Positions 47,405 to 59,503 of a stretch of DNA of 64,000 bases are shown here, in pieces (positions within the stretch are counted from its first letter, which is position 1; every line of letters starts with the position of its first letter). The stretch comes from Poecilobothrus nobilitatus (taxonomy: Eukaryota > Arthropoda > Insecta > Diptera > Dolichopodidae). A model generated the notes under the pieces. The model did no database searches. It was not told the DNA's origin and saw only the letters and a list, made by a program, of their open reading frames with translations. The stretch covers positions 10,230,001-10,294,000 of the forward strand of contig OX352774.1 of the NCBI GenBank assembly GCA_947095535.1. The letters are read 5' to 3'. Made by a program: the position numbers and the translations under genes.

Positions 47405-49720
47405 AATATTAAATTTGAAAGAAATAAAAGAAGCTGAAAAGAAAAAAAATTACATTTTCTGTACCTAAAATTTTCATCTTCAAAGAATACACGTCCAACT
47501 TATTATATAATGTAATGTTGTCATGTTAAAAATTATTTCGATCTTTTGATTATTTTTTTTTTTGCTAACCCTTAGGATAAAAAATCTGGTCTTCTTTTCA
47601 CCAAAAACATTTAATTTTTCACATTATTACAAAAAATATATATATAAGCGTACGCATATATCATTTTAAAATCCTTAATTTCTGACTCGAAAAAAAAAGC
47701 AAATTTTTTTTTACCTGTTGTTTAATGGTAACAGAAGAATTAAATGAGTCAAGTGATATAAAATGAGATTTTATAAAGACAAAAAAAAAACGAAAAGAAA
47801 AGTCAGAATGAAAGAAATTTTTAAAAAAGGATAATATTTTTTGACCCAAAACAATTTAATTATGACAATAATATATTAAATAAGTAAATAACAATTAAAA
47901 AAACTTAGCGATATAATAAAGTAGGGTTAAAATAGTGTCTTAACACTAAACAAATAACTAGATCAAATTTTATTGTAGGTATATTATGGATTTTTTAAAC
48001 TGGATAAATAGATAAAGCTTTGCATTTAGAAAACTCATTATACAAACGCTTATACATCTCAATTGCACGACCAGATGTCTTTGACCAGACAAGGCATTAG
48101 AGCTTTTATAACAAAAATAAATCAATGAATTAATCTCGGCAGATATTTATTAGGCATCTGTATAATATATATTAGGTTCATGTAATACCACATAGTGATC
48201 AAGCGGTTAGTGCACCGTGTGATGTTGTTCTAATATAACTGGATTCAAAGACCTTTAAGTATTAAGATATCAACTGATACTATAACGCAGATTATCTTAA
48301 GTTTTACCAATTTTATTAAATTACCACCACCTGAAATTAAAAATATATACAGATTCCAGATATTAAAAGAAAATGTTAGTCTCTAAATAATTGATGAAGA
48401 TTTCAAATATTATAAGAGAAAATTCTAGTCTCCAATTTATTGAAGAGAAACCTAATTTGAATCAAGACTGCAGGATCAAAATAAAAAAAAATTTAAGATA
48501 AAAACTAAAAATCCCTTAATTTAGTACCATCGTTTTTAAACAAAGTGTAACCAAAAAGAATTAATTCAGCCTAAAAAAAATAAAAACAAAATATTAATAG
48601 GCACATTAACACAGAACAAAAGTACAGTTCAAATCCAAACAAAACAGAAAAGTCATGAAATTTTTTGATTAATCACCTTAAGGCAGGTGAAAAAGTTTTA
48701 TGTACAATATTTCTTTAGAATCTTGTTTTATTTTTTTTTTTCCAAACTTTGTTTGAGAAGGGTTCAGATTCTGTTCTTTTCACATTTAATTGTGATAAAA
48801 TTTTGGACATATGGAAAGATGCTTACACTTGATAAAAAAAAAAAAAAAAATAAAGTATGGACATAATTAGTAGGTACAGACCAGATTAACTTAAAAGTTA
48901 ATTAATTTTGTTTTTCTTTTTGCCTTTCTCTTTTTAAATCTTTTATTTATTTAATTAAGGAAAATTTTTATTTACATTAAATGTTATAAATCTTTTTTAA
49001 AACTGGTAACAGTAATTTTATATGAAATATTATTTCCTTTAAAAAGATTTATTGTTTTGATACGTTAAGAATCAGAGGATATTTTTTCGCAAGGATATAA
49101 AAATTTTGCAATTTATTAGATTTTATTTTGTCTTTGATATGTATTTGAATTTTTTTTTTTTGGAATCTGTTTTCTTTTCAAATAGAAATAATATATTATT
49201 AATTCTTTTGATTAATATTTATTGAAATTTTGCTATTACGTAAGAACATTAAGAACATGTGAATTTCGTTTTTTTGTAAATTATTTCTTAAAGTAAAGGA
49301 AAAATATGTTTTATATCCGTTATTGTTAATAAATTATTAATAAAATCGTCCTCTAAAGAAGTATTAATTACCAAATAATATCATAAATCAGCTTCCCATT
49401 TAAAATATTTAAGTTTTTTTTCTTTTTTACCTTTTTGAATTAAAACCGTACTCCACCAATCTTTTTAAAAGGAATAATGACTGTTTTCTAGCCAAAACGA
49501 AAAGAGACAGCACATAAAATTTACACAGAATAAAAAGAGATAAAATTTTCATGTTTCGGAACATTTTTGAAATTTTTTTTGTTCACTATAATAATTTTAT
49601 TATTATTATTTCAAAAACATCATTTTTTATTTTTAATATTTTTTAAAATTTTAAAACTTTTCCGTTATACACAATAATCAACAAAAATAACAAACAAATA
49701 AAATCGTCAAAAAGACAAAC
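47405..49720. other. AT-rich stretch without recognised genes
   Basis: No coding sequence recognised. A weak tRNA-like pair of boxes at 48195-48252 is listed separately. Confidence 0.5.
48195..48252 (+). pseudogene. tRNA-like relic (box A and box B remnants)
   Basis: GTGATCAAGCGGTTAGTGC resembles a tRNA D-arm/box A region and GGATTCAAAGACC resembles box B, with a tRNA-like spacing of about 35 bases. No acceptor stem or A-tail found. Could be a decayed SINE head of a third lineage or chance. Confidence 0.3.
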
Positions 49721-49853
49721 AATGGGTCGAATGCATAAAATTGAGATTTAACTCAAATCTCACTTTTTGAAACAAAAGCTTCGCTTGAACTCGTATATTT
49801 GTTTGAAAAAATTAGGTTTGAGTTCAAGCTCAGGTTTATGCATACGACCCATT
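49721..49853. mobile_element. 133-bp foldback MITE
   Basis: The two ends read as inverted copies: AATGGGTCG(A/T)ATGCATAAA on each side (49721-49739 and 49835-49853), with weaker complementarity continuing inward ('gagatttaactcaaatc' against 'gagttcaagctcagg' in reverse). The whole element can fold into one hairpin. It has no coding capacity and must depend on an unseen transposase. The target duplication is unclear (possibly AT), so the superfamily cannot be fixed. Confidence 0.78.
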
Positions 49854-50295
49854 AACTTTAATTATAAAAAGATTTCTCAGATCAAATTTTTGTTTTCTCA
49901 CATAACAGGTTTTTGTTCGATACAAAGACGGATTTTTTTTGGATTCAACAACATTTTATTCGGATACAGCCATTTCTTTTTCGGAAAAAAATTATTTTTT
50001 TCTGTCTCTATCACTCGCATCGCATGCGTTTTTCATATCTTTTATTATTTATTTTTATTATAGTGTTATTTTAAACGGAAATAATATATTTTCATCGAAA
50101 CGTTTTCATAGGAAACTTTTTATAATAAAAGGGTTGTATAAGTTATATTGATTTTAAAAATTTCGATTTATATATTAATACAGATTTAAAAATGTAGACA
50201 TTGAGATATGTCAAATTGTATAATTTGTCGATTTTTACAATGGGTTGAATACAAAACGCCTCTTTGACAAAAAAAATAATTTAAAAAATATCGCC
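49854..50295. other. AT-rich stretch without recognised genes
   Basis: Overlapping reading frames at 49767-50151 start inside the MITE and are hydrophobic, low-complexity translations without motifs. Confidence 0.5.
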
Positions 50296-50411
50296 TTTTT
50301 TTTTTTTTGCGAGAGTAGGTGGGAATCATCGAAATACACTATAGAGGAGTGAATTCGAGTGCGAGTCCTATATTAGTGTGTGGGACTTTAACCCACTAAA
50401 CACCACCTCGC
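50296..50411 (-). mobile_element. S2 hairpin SINE-like element, copy 3
   Basis: The minus strand reads GCGAGGTGGTGTTTAGTGGG, then AAAGTCCCACACACTA, a longer middle than other copies including 'actcgcactcgaattcact' (a weak box B), then 'gattcccacctactctcgc' and an A-tail (T-run on + at 50297-50308). The terminal arms GCGAGGTGG and CCACCT...CTCGC are complementary. Confidence 0.6.
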
Positions 50412-51882
50412 TTTTTTGACCATACAATAGGTTAAACGACCTTTAGTACTCATGTACTGTCTGGTCAGAGGAAGTTTAGTTACGGAATGAAAATTTATTT
50501 CAAATTGGCAGGCATATTGTGAACAAAGTTGTTAATATTCACCTTGAATCTTTGACTTAGGTAAAACGTCGACTAATAAACATTTTAAATAAATGTTGAC
50601 GACAATGATGATTATAGTCCTGTTGTTTAAATAACGACTTAATGGAAGTTTATGTAAAACACATAAAAAAAAACTTCAAATTGTGAAACTATTAAGTATA
50701 GTATACTATTATCACCATATACTTATGCTTCCCAATGAATTTTTCTGTTAAATTTCAATTTTTTAATACAAATTACAGTAATGTTTTTTTTCCAACAAAT
50801 TTATTCATAAATTCTTTAAAAATTTACAAGAGCTTTCAATCTCAGTTGTTCACTGTCATAATATCAAACGAAAACTTCAGAATAACTTAATAACATAACA
50901 AGTGATATTAATAGATAATATACCAGTTTCAAAAAAAAAAACAATTAAATATTTTCACTCATAAATAACTAACTATAATTAATTTAGCAATATAATAAAA
51001 ACAAAAGAAGTTTTTCCTTGTTTATTGACATTTTCAACTAAAATTATTTCTTAATAGCCTAAAATTATGCTAAGAAAAATATAAAATATAAAATGTCTTA
51101 AATTTTTTTTTTTGTTGAATACTTTAAACTGTTTGAATACTGTTTGAAAAACTTTAAACTACTCTTTACTTGGAAAAATAAATGATTTTAAATGAAAATA
51201 TAAAATTTAATGTTTTTTTTTTTATTTGTTTTTATTTTTTTGTTCTGTTAATATAAATTCCATAGAAACACCTTAATGTCATCTATTTTGGATCAGAAAA
51301 AGAAAACTCACTATTCCTGTTCACTGCCACTGAATTTCTCATGGCATTATTGTCAAAGTAATACGTTTTGTGCTATATAATCAATAATAAATATTAGGAA
51401 AAAGGTAAATAGAACGTGAGATTAGAAAAAAACTAAAAAATTAAAATAAGAAAAGTAGAAAAATTTAAGTATAGAAAATAGATGAAATGCATTTTAAGAA
51501 GTTTTCAATAAAAACATTAAAAAAATTTACCAGAAATGTCGCCTTGGGAATAAAATATATACTTATTAAATCAATGTATTTCTATACGTAAATATAATTT
51601 GCATTTCTTTTCTTTATATTTATGGTTATTATAACTAATATATATTATATAGAATAAATTTTTCCTTTTATATATGTTATGATTTATAAATTTAATTTCT
51701 CTTATGTCTCCTTAGTCATGAGAGAAATTAGATTTTTGCCTTGCGACAATAAATTTCTCTAGAACGTTAAATGGATAAAATTATTTGAATTAGAAAATTA
51801 ATTCATAAATTTAATATAATAATATATAAGTTTGTATGTGTATTAAGAAAACTTTATTTCATCTTAAGTTTAATTAAATCAA
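50412..51882. other. AT-rich stretch without recognised genes
   Basis: No gene or repeat family recognised. Confidence 0.5.
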
Positions 51883-53213
51883 TTTTTATACCCGTACGAT
51901 AAAGATCTACGGGTATAAGATATACTAGCTAGATATACCTTCAAAGGTATGGATCGGATCAGAAAAAAATTCTAAGACGATTGAGCTTTGTCCGTCCGTC
52001 CGTCCGTCCGTCTGTCCGTCAGCAAGATAACTCAAAAACTAAGAAAGCTAGAGTCTTGAAATTAACACAAAATATTCTTACAACAATTTGTAGGTTCCCT
52101 ATTTTTTTTGGTTGAGATCCGACCACAACTTCGGGTAGCTCTCGAACACCTAACTTTTAGATCCCCACATTTTTTTTGAAATAGAGACGTGAAATTTTAA
52201 CTGCTGATAGATAACATAAAAATATTAATTTTATAATTCACAACTTTTTTTTGTAGCCCCATCCGTTACGGAGCTACAGCTCCTCAAACTTTTAAAAAGC
52301 CCTATTTTTAAATGCATATGTCTCATATATTTGTACGTGTGTTAATGGTTTCTTTTAATTGTATAGGGTTCCTAAGTTACAGCCCCCCAAAATTTCAAAA
52401 AACCCCTATTTTCAGATGTATATATCTCAGGTTCTGTATAGTAGTTTTACAATCTAAAAACACTAGAAGACCGGAATTTATGTTATCTCCATAAGAAAAT
52501 ATCAAAATTATGCAATAGTTTGTAATTTAATATTTAAATTTACCGTTATGTTAAAACCAAATTTTGCATGATATTTCTTTTTTCATAACTCCGGCACGTT
52601 TTGAGATAGGAACCTGAAATTTGGAGACAAGAAAGAACTTTTAGAATTAGTATAAGTTTCCTGAGAAAATTTTTTGGTAGCGCCCCCTCTTTAAGAGTTA
52701 TTACTCCTCAAAAATTGAAAATTTGCTATTTTCAGGCACCTCTAACTTAGGCACCTGTAAAAATTTTTCCAGAAGACATGCAAGACATGAAAATTAAAGG
52801 TTCAATAATATATTTTTACGTATGCTAACGGGTTTTTTTAATTATATAGGGTTCCGGACTTACAGCCCCTCAAAATTCGAGAAAAGTCAATTCTTCACAT
52901 TTTGTATAGTATAAATTATTAAACTTAGGCATTATACATTTGCCGCTTAGTATTAAATGGTACTATAGCATATTTGGAAAAGTTAGATAGATAATCGTTA
53001 TTCGGAAGGTTAGAATCTGCTTTTGAAGAATATATAAACATATAGTTTGAATATATGTACAACCCACAGTTCTAGAAATTATAAAATTTCACCCAAATTA
53101 TTTTAAAATACTAAAAAATTAAAAAAATAATATTATAAGCAGAGTGATAGGCATACTAACGGGTCGTACGGGTATCTAAAATTTGACAAAGGCAACTGTA
53201 TTCTTCCTCGTTT
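51883..53213 (+). mobile_element. Family A Helentron-like element carrying the family B module
   Basis: 5' end TTTTTATACCCGTACGAT with a hairpin TACCCGTA...TACGGGTA, then (GTCC)n (51987-52019), then a segment shared with the 60.8-kb copy ('ctcaaaaactaagaaagcta'), then about 1.4 units of the 477-bp family B module (about 52250-52890: 'cataactccggcac', 'gcgccccctctttaagagtt', 'cacctgtaaaaattttt'), then family A's own right part. The 3' end has TCGTACGGGTAT (inverted copy of the 5' ATACCCGTACGA), then 'ttgacaaaggcaactgtatt' and 'cttcctcgttt'. Architecture matches DINE-1/HINE elements: 5' and subterminal inverted repeats, GTCY microsatellite, tandem core and 3' stem-loop. Confidence 0.78.
51987..52019 (+). 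repeat. (GTCC)n microsatellite of family A
   Basis: Seven to eight GTCC/GTCT units near the element's 5' end. Confidence 0.9.
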
Positions 53214-53566
53214 TTTTATATTTCGAAGAATGTCAATTAAAATTATATCTGTTTTCATAATATAAATGTTTACTAAATCGAATTTGTTTAAAATATATGT
53301 ATTTAAGTTTTATAGAGTGTTCATGTTCAAAGAAAAATCTTTAATTAATTTAATTTCTAGCCATTAATTAAAGATTTCTATCCATTTCTAACCAATTTAA
53401 ACCACTTCGTTTTAGATTATCATTAAATTACAAAACTAAATTTTATATTATGTATTTAAATATATTTTATGAACATAGAAATGATTTGTTTTGTTTACTA
53501 TTCTGCAAAGTTTATTTTTAAGTTGATAGATTTATTGTAAATATTTAGTTTAAAAAATAACTTTAA

Positions 53567-55530
53567 ACAATTCACAATGTAAAATTATAGGTTTATAAGG
53601 ATGCACATTTTCCAAAAGAGAATAAGAAGAGTTTCGAATATTCGATCTTAAAGAAACTCTATAAATAATCCTATAAATAATTAAAAGAAGGCAAAATTAT
53701 AATCCAAGTGTTTTTGGAAACGCACATTTTTTAAAAGATAATAAAACCAGTTTTGAATAGTGACTTGCACCAAAATTTCTAAGTATTCTTAGAATTTTAT
53801 ATGTATTGTGAGACACAGTTACTTCAACTTTAAGGAAATCGTCTATAATAAAGAAAAGCTATTAACACATGTAAAACATAATGTTTGAGTTTAAATATCC
53901 ACGTTTTCCTTTGAAAAAATTTGTAGAAGTTAAATCTAACCCAGACGAGATCTAGAGCCCAAACGAGACGATACTAGCAAGATCGTGCAAGAAAACATAT
54001 TTTTACAATACTATTACATTTTTTCAACTATCTTCTCCACTGTCTTCACATTTTTCTACCTAGTAATTGAAATAGTAATTTAACACTTTGAACAATTAAA
54101 ATGGCGGTAAATGGAAAACAACATACATTTCTTATAAATTTTTTGTGGTTGTTTTATTTTTACTTAGAAATTTGATATTTTGTTTGTGTCTATTCTAAAT
54201 ATGAATTTTTTTGAAAAATATAATAAACTTGAAAAATTTTGATAATAAATGAAATGTCTTGATAGTAAAAATGCCACATACGTCACACAGACAGTAATTT
54301 GACATTTCGTATTACATACTCGCAAGATAGTAATACTGTCTCGTCTGGCTGCCAGGAAATTCTTGTAATTTTAAATCTATGTTACACGTGTTTAAAAAAA
54401 TGTCGATGTAAGTTTTCTTAATTTTAAAAACCCTTTCTGAAAATTCTAAAGTTTCTAAGTAAAATCCTGTCGGAGTTGCAAAATTTGAAATTTTTCTTAA
54501 TAAAATTAGAAAAAAGTTGTGAAAAATTAAATGATACTTTCTTCAATTTTCGGGATAGCCTAAGTAATTTCGAAAAAATGTTAATATATGGGAAAAAAAA
54601 ATATTAAAAAAGGATATAATATATTTACAGGTGTCAAAGTTACAGGTACGAAAATAGTAAATTTAAATTTAGTTTTGAAAATAGGAACTATACCGATTTA
54701 CTGGTTGACTCAAAGTGAAATGGAGAACAAATTTAAAAAAAAATAAATTAAAAGCCAGCCTTAATGGCACTTAGAGACTAAAATACTACTATATACTATA
54801 AAATTTTCCAAGGCAACTTATGTTAATTCTGAAAGATAATTTTTCTCTCAAAATTTCAAGGCTCTACTTGAATGAATTCTGTATATATATGAAAAAAACA
54901 TAATCTTACAAAATTTTGTTTTCCTATAAGGGTAAATTTTAAAAACTTATATTATTTTGATATTCATTTTTAGAGTTAGAAAAACGTTTTGTCATTTGGC
55001 GTATTTAAATTGAAAAAACACAAAATTGAACCAGAAATACATTTGAAAATGGGGTTTTTTTCTGTTCTGAGCCGCTGTAATTCCGTAATTCTCCGTAACT
55101 AAAAAAAAAACGTTAATAAATATAAAATATAATACCGAAGCTTTAATTTTTATGTCACACCAATGAAAAGTTTGTATGGATGCGTAAGTTACAGGTGTTT
55201 AAAAATTGCAAAATTTTCATTTTTTGAACTCTAATAGCTCTAAAACAGGAAGTGATACAAAACAAATTTCGAACCAAACCTGATGCACATTTAAAAATTA
55301 CGGCTTTTGCAAACTTTTAAGAGCAATCTATTATCAGTAATAATGGGTGGGGGCTACATCAAATAGTTGTTTGACAACTTTAATTTTTTTACAGACCATT
55401 TATATCCATGGTTCAAATTTCATTGTTTTATCTTAAACAGTGTAGAACTTTTATAAACAGACCGATGAACGGACAAAGTGCAAATAATAATCATATTTTC
55501 AAATTTTATTTTAAAAAATGTGCTAAAAAT
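53567..55530 (-). mobile_element. Old family B relic, split by an inverted-repeat insertion
   Basis: On + it begins with two successive family B 3' ends ('aaggatgcacattttccaaa' at about 53597 and 'tttttggaaacgcacatttt' at about 53711) and, after the insertion at 53941-54348, continues through diverged 477-bp-type units ('aggtgtcaaagttacaggta', 'cttatgttaattctgaaaga', 'acaggaagtgatac') to the (GTCC)n-bearing end ('acagaccgatgaacggacaa') and 'aaaaaatgtgctaaaaa'. It is much more diverged than copies 1 and 2. The doubled left end suggests insertion of one B element beside another, or a local duplication. Confidence 0.6.
53941..54348. mobile_element. 408-bp putative MITE nested in the family B relic
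   Basis: Perfect 10-bp terminal inverted repeat CCAGACGAGA (53941-53950) and TCTCGTCTGG (54339-54348). A second related block on the left (CCAAACGAGACGATACTA, 53959-53976) also matches the right end in reverse (CCAGACGAGACAGTATTACT). Interior A/T-rich without coding. Flanking duplication not resolved, so the superfamily is open. Confidence 0.5.
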
Positions 55531-56247
55531 TTTGACTAATAAAATATTGAAATAAAATCAATGTACATATAACACTTTAATAAGATATGTTCAAAACGAT
55601 GCTAACCAAATATAATAGGAAATTACAGTTAAATGAACTGCGTAGTTATATATAGGAGATGATTCATATGAAATTTAAGTAACTTAGAAGGTCTTCAAAA
55701 TATCAAAAGAGCACGAGCCAACAACAGCCATAAAAAAAAATTTTTTCCCTAAGCACCTACTCAAAGGAAAATCAAAAATAAATTTAAAAAAAAAAATAAA
55801 TAATAAAAAAATAAAGCATTAACTATCCTACATGAAGCAAAAATAAATAAAATAAAAATTTTATTACTAAAATTTATTCTAGAAATAATTTATTTACTTT
55901 TCATAAATTAAAGAAAAACAAAAAGTACTTAAAATATACAAAATAAAAAAAGAATCAATCAATAATAAAAATATTTCGTTCTTTTTTTTAAATTTTATCC
56001 TATTCTTGTTACTACCAAATAGGAACTGCCTACCATAACTCAATCCATAATTACGTTTTATTTGGTCGTGAGTCTATGAGGGTTTTATACAAGTGAAAAC
56101 TACAATTTTCTCTATAATTTGAAAATTTCTTTATTTAAGTGATTTATAATCAAAGTGTAGCGTCTATCACTATATTCAGTGTGGTTTCATATTCCGCAAA
56201 TTCAAAAATTAAAAATATAAACAAAAATATCAAAAATTATTTTAGTA
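55531..56247. other. AT-rich stretch without recognised genes
   Basis: No gene or repeat family recognised. Confidence 0.5.
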
Positions 56248-57005
56248 AAAAACAAGTAAATGTAACAGTAAGTCGTCGATGCAACCGACTTATTTATACC
56301 CTACACCTAAAAAATTCAAATTAAATTAAAAATCCATAAGTTATTTTAGTTAGGTATTATACATAAACTAAAAAAATAAATGCTTTTACAACCTTTGTAC
56401 AAAATTTCAGGCTTCTATCTTTATTAAATTCGAAGATATGCTTGTAAGGTCTTGGGAAGTGTGTGAAGTTACCCGGACTACCACCCCAATTCATCTCAAA
56501 TTTTAGAGATATCATCAGAACAGGGTAGAATACTCTTATATCAAATTTCAAGTATTTATATTTATTAATTTCGAAGATATGCTTGTTCGGTCTTGGGAGT
56601 TGTGTGGGAGGTACTCGAACAGCTCCACCAATTCATCCGAAATTTTAGGCAAATTAGCGATTCAGCAAACAACACCCTGCTATCAAATTTGCAGTTTCTA
56701 TCTTTATTAATTTCGAAGATATGTTAGTTCGGTTTTGGGAGTTGTATGGGAGGTACCCGAACGATCACTCCAATTCATCTCAAATTTTAGGCAAATCAGG
56801 GATTTAGGAAACAGCACCCTCGTATCAAATTTGAAGTTCCTATCTTTATTAATTTTGAAGATGTGCTTGTTCGGGTTTGGGAGTTGCATGGGAGGTACCC
56901 GAACAGCTCCTCCAATTCCAGAAAATGATTGAAGCAATTTATATTTCAAGCAACTTGCACTAAAAAGATCAATAATACGAATTTGATTAGATTGAGTTGT
57001 TTCAA
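56248..57005 (-). mobile_element. Family C Helentron-like non-autonomous element
   Basis: On the minus strand the 3' end carries a perfect 7-bp stem-loop (TAAGTCG/CGACTTA; 56269-56275 with 56286-56292) and then the tail CTGTTACATTTACTTGTTTT. The interior is a tandem array of four ~142-bp units (marks 'ctatctttattaatttcgaa' at about 56414, 56555, 56698 and 56838). Its tail and hairpin position correspond to those of families A and B although the body differs. The 5' end abuts the family B copy at 57013. Short frames such as those at 56707-57012 are translations of the repeat and not genes. Confidence 0.65.
56400..56935 (-). repeat. Tandem repeat of ~142 bp, about four units
   Basis: Units share the order 'tatctttattaatttcgaag', 'atatgcttgttcgg', 'gggagttg', 'gaggtacccgaac' and 'caattcatctcaaatttta'. 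Spacing 140-143 bases. Best conserved in the right three units. Confidence 0.88.
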
Positions 57006-57012
57006 CTTGCAA

Positions 57013-58821
57013 TTTTTAGCACATTTCCAAAAAAATTTTGAAAAAATGTGCTTATTAGTTTCACTCTGTCCGTCCGTCCGTCCGTCCGTCCGTCCATCCG
57101 TCCGTCCGTCTGTTTACAAAACTTCTACACCGTTAAAGATAGAGAAAAAAAATTTTAACCATAGGTAGGTCTTATAAAAAAAATAATTTTGTGGAACAAC
57201 TTTTTCATGTAGCCCCCCCCATTACGGAGCTACACCCCCTCAAACTTTGAAAAAGCCCTATTTTTAAATGCATATATCTCATGTTCTGCTTAAGATTTTT
57301 TGAATCTGAAAACGTCATTCGACAGGTATTTCTTTTATCTTTGTAAATTAATATCAAAATTATACAATTTTTTTAAATTTAGTATTTAAATTTACCGTTA
57401 TGTGAAAACCAAATTTTGCATGATTTTTCTACTTTCATAACTCCGGCACGCTTCTAGATACAAGCTTGAAATTTTGAGGCAAGAAAGAACTTTTAGAATT
57501 AGTATAAGTTTCCTCAGAAAATTTTTTCGGACCACCCCCTGTTTATGAGCTATTAGGGCTTAAAAATTGAAAATTTGCTATTTTTAAACACCTGTAACTT
57601 AGGAACCTGCACACATTTTACTTCTGCAGGATGTAAAAATTAAAGCTACAATAATATATTTTTACGTGTGTAAAAGGTTTATTTTAATTGTAAAGGGTTC
57701 CAAAGTTGCAGCTCTTCAAAATTGTAAAAAAGCCCCATTTTCAGATGTATATATCTCGGGCTCTCCGTAATAGTTTTGCAATCTAAAACCGGCAGAAGAT
57801 CGAAAATTTTATTATCTATATAAAACAATATCAAAATTATGTAATATTATGTAATTTACGATTTAAATTTACCGTTATGTGAAAACCACATTTTGCATGA
57901 AATTTCTTTTTTCATAACTCCGGCACCCCTTTAGATAGGAACCTGAAATTTTGAGACAAGAAAGAACGTTTAGAATTAGTATAAGTTTCCTCAGAAAATT
58001 TTTTGGTAACGCCCCCTCTTTAAGAGTTATTACGCCTCAAAAATTGAAAATTTGCTATTTTTAGACACCTGTAACTTAGGCACCTGTAAAAATTTTTCTT
58101 CGGCAAGACATGAAAATGAAAGCTACAATAATAAATTTTTACGTGTGTGAAAGGTTTATTTTAGTTGTAAAGGGTTCCAAAGCTGCAGCTCTTCAAAATT
58201 GTAAAAAAGCTCCATTTTCAGATGTATATATCTCGGGCTTTGCGTAATAGTTTTGCAATCTAAAACCGTCAGAAGATCGAAAATTTTATTATCTATATAA
58301 AACAATATCAAAATTATGTAATATTTTGTAATTTACGATTTAAATTTACCGTTATGTGAAAACCACATTTTGCATGAAATTTCTTTTTTCATAACTCCGG
58401 CACCCCTTTAGATAGGAACCTGAAATTTTGATACAAGAAAGAACGTTTAGAATTAGTATAAGTTTCCTCAGAAAATTTTTTGGTAACGCCCCCTCTTTAA
58501 GAGTTATTACGCCTCAAAAATTGAAAATTTGCTATTTTTAGACACCTGTAACTTAGGCACCTGTAAAAACTTTTCTTCGGCAAGACATAAAAATTAAAGC
58601 TTCAATAATATATTTTTACGTGTGTTAACAGCTTTTCTTAGTTATATAGGATTCCGGACTTACGGCCCCTCAAAATCTCAAAAATGTCTTATTTTCAAGT
58701 TTTTTCTTATTACATGAAATTTTCAAATTTTTGTGTAAGTCACACTTCTAAACAATTTGTATTGAGTTTTGGAAATGTGCGCTTTTAAAAACCGTTGGTT
58801 TACATTCTACCTTGTTTTTTT
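57013..58821 (+). mobile_element. Family B Helentron-like non-autonomous element, copy 2
   Basis: Inverted, almost identical counterpart of the element at 33522 and also 1809 bp. In reading order: TTTTTAGCACATTTCC with terminal hairpin, (GTCC)n at 57066-57113, three 477-bp units, the subterminal GGAAATGTGCGC, stem-loop AAACC-GTT-GGTTT and the tail ACATTCTACCTTGTTT. Scattered single-base differences from copy 1, estimated by eye at one or two per hundred, indicate recent amplification. No transposase encoded. Confidence 0.78.
57066..57113 (+). repeat. (GTCC)n microsatellite of family B copy 2
   Basis: About eleven tetramers with single ATCC and GTCT variants. Confidence 0.92.
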
Positions 58822-59313
58822 GATGTTCAACAGAGTAAAACATGGTGCCGTAGAACAAGATTATTAATTAATCATTACTTTTCTGTTTTTATGCTGGAAA
58901 ATAATTTTTCGATGAACTACAATGTTATTTTAAAATGAATGGAATAAAATCAGAATTCTTAAATAAGGTATAATAACATTTCAAAAACTATTAGTTTCTC
59001 TGATTGCAATAACGATATTAACAATTATTTAAAAATTATTGCTTAAATATGATGCTTAAAATGATTTTTAAGTACCTAAAATATTTAATCCTAAATTAAC
59101 TCATTGTCATTCTAATGAATATCAAATTTTTATCAAGATTTGATTTTTTGATTGTATGCATATTAGGAGGATGCAACAGAACCAGACCCATTAAGTCCAT
59201 AATTTTAAATTTATTGTAAAACGAATTAATCTTTGGTGGTATTTTGATTTGCCAGACTTGAATGACCATTTAAGCCATAGTTTATATTTTTAGCCATAAA
59301 TACTTGATACTAA
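58822..59313. other. AT-rich stretch without recognised genes
   Basis: Nothing recognised. Confidence 0.5.
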
Positions 59314-59503
59314 TTTTTTTTTTTTTTAAATTTCTCTGCCACATAAATGTGGATAAGAAATTACACAGCATTTCCTATTCAGGCGTGGCTGTAAATGTCG
59401 TAAGGAGGAATAACTCTTATGACGTGTGTGGGATTCGAACCAACACTCCTTCGGTGTTTACAGCGTATTTCATACGCTCTTACCCACTAGTCCACCGAGG
59501 CCT
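59314..59503 (-). mobile_element. tRNA-derived SINE S1, copy 6
   Basis: On the minus strand: 'ggcctcggtggactagtggg', box A, box B (GGTTCGAATCC), body with 'acagccacgcctg', and an A-tail (T-run on + at 59314-59327). The CCTCGGTG head and its partner downstream remain largely complementary. No convincing target duplication could be found, unlike the other copies. Confidence 0.86.

Noticed and set aside
49767..50151. Overlapping 98- and 70-codon frames
   Set aside because: They start within the MITE, are hydrophobic and low in complexity, and lack motifs.
57066..57113. CRISPR-like array
   Set aside because: Simple GTCC tetramer repeat without spacers, in a eukaryotic sequence.
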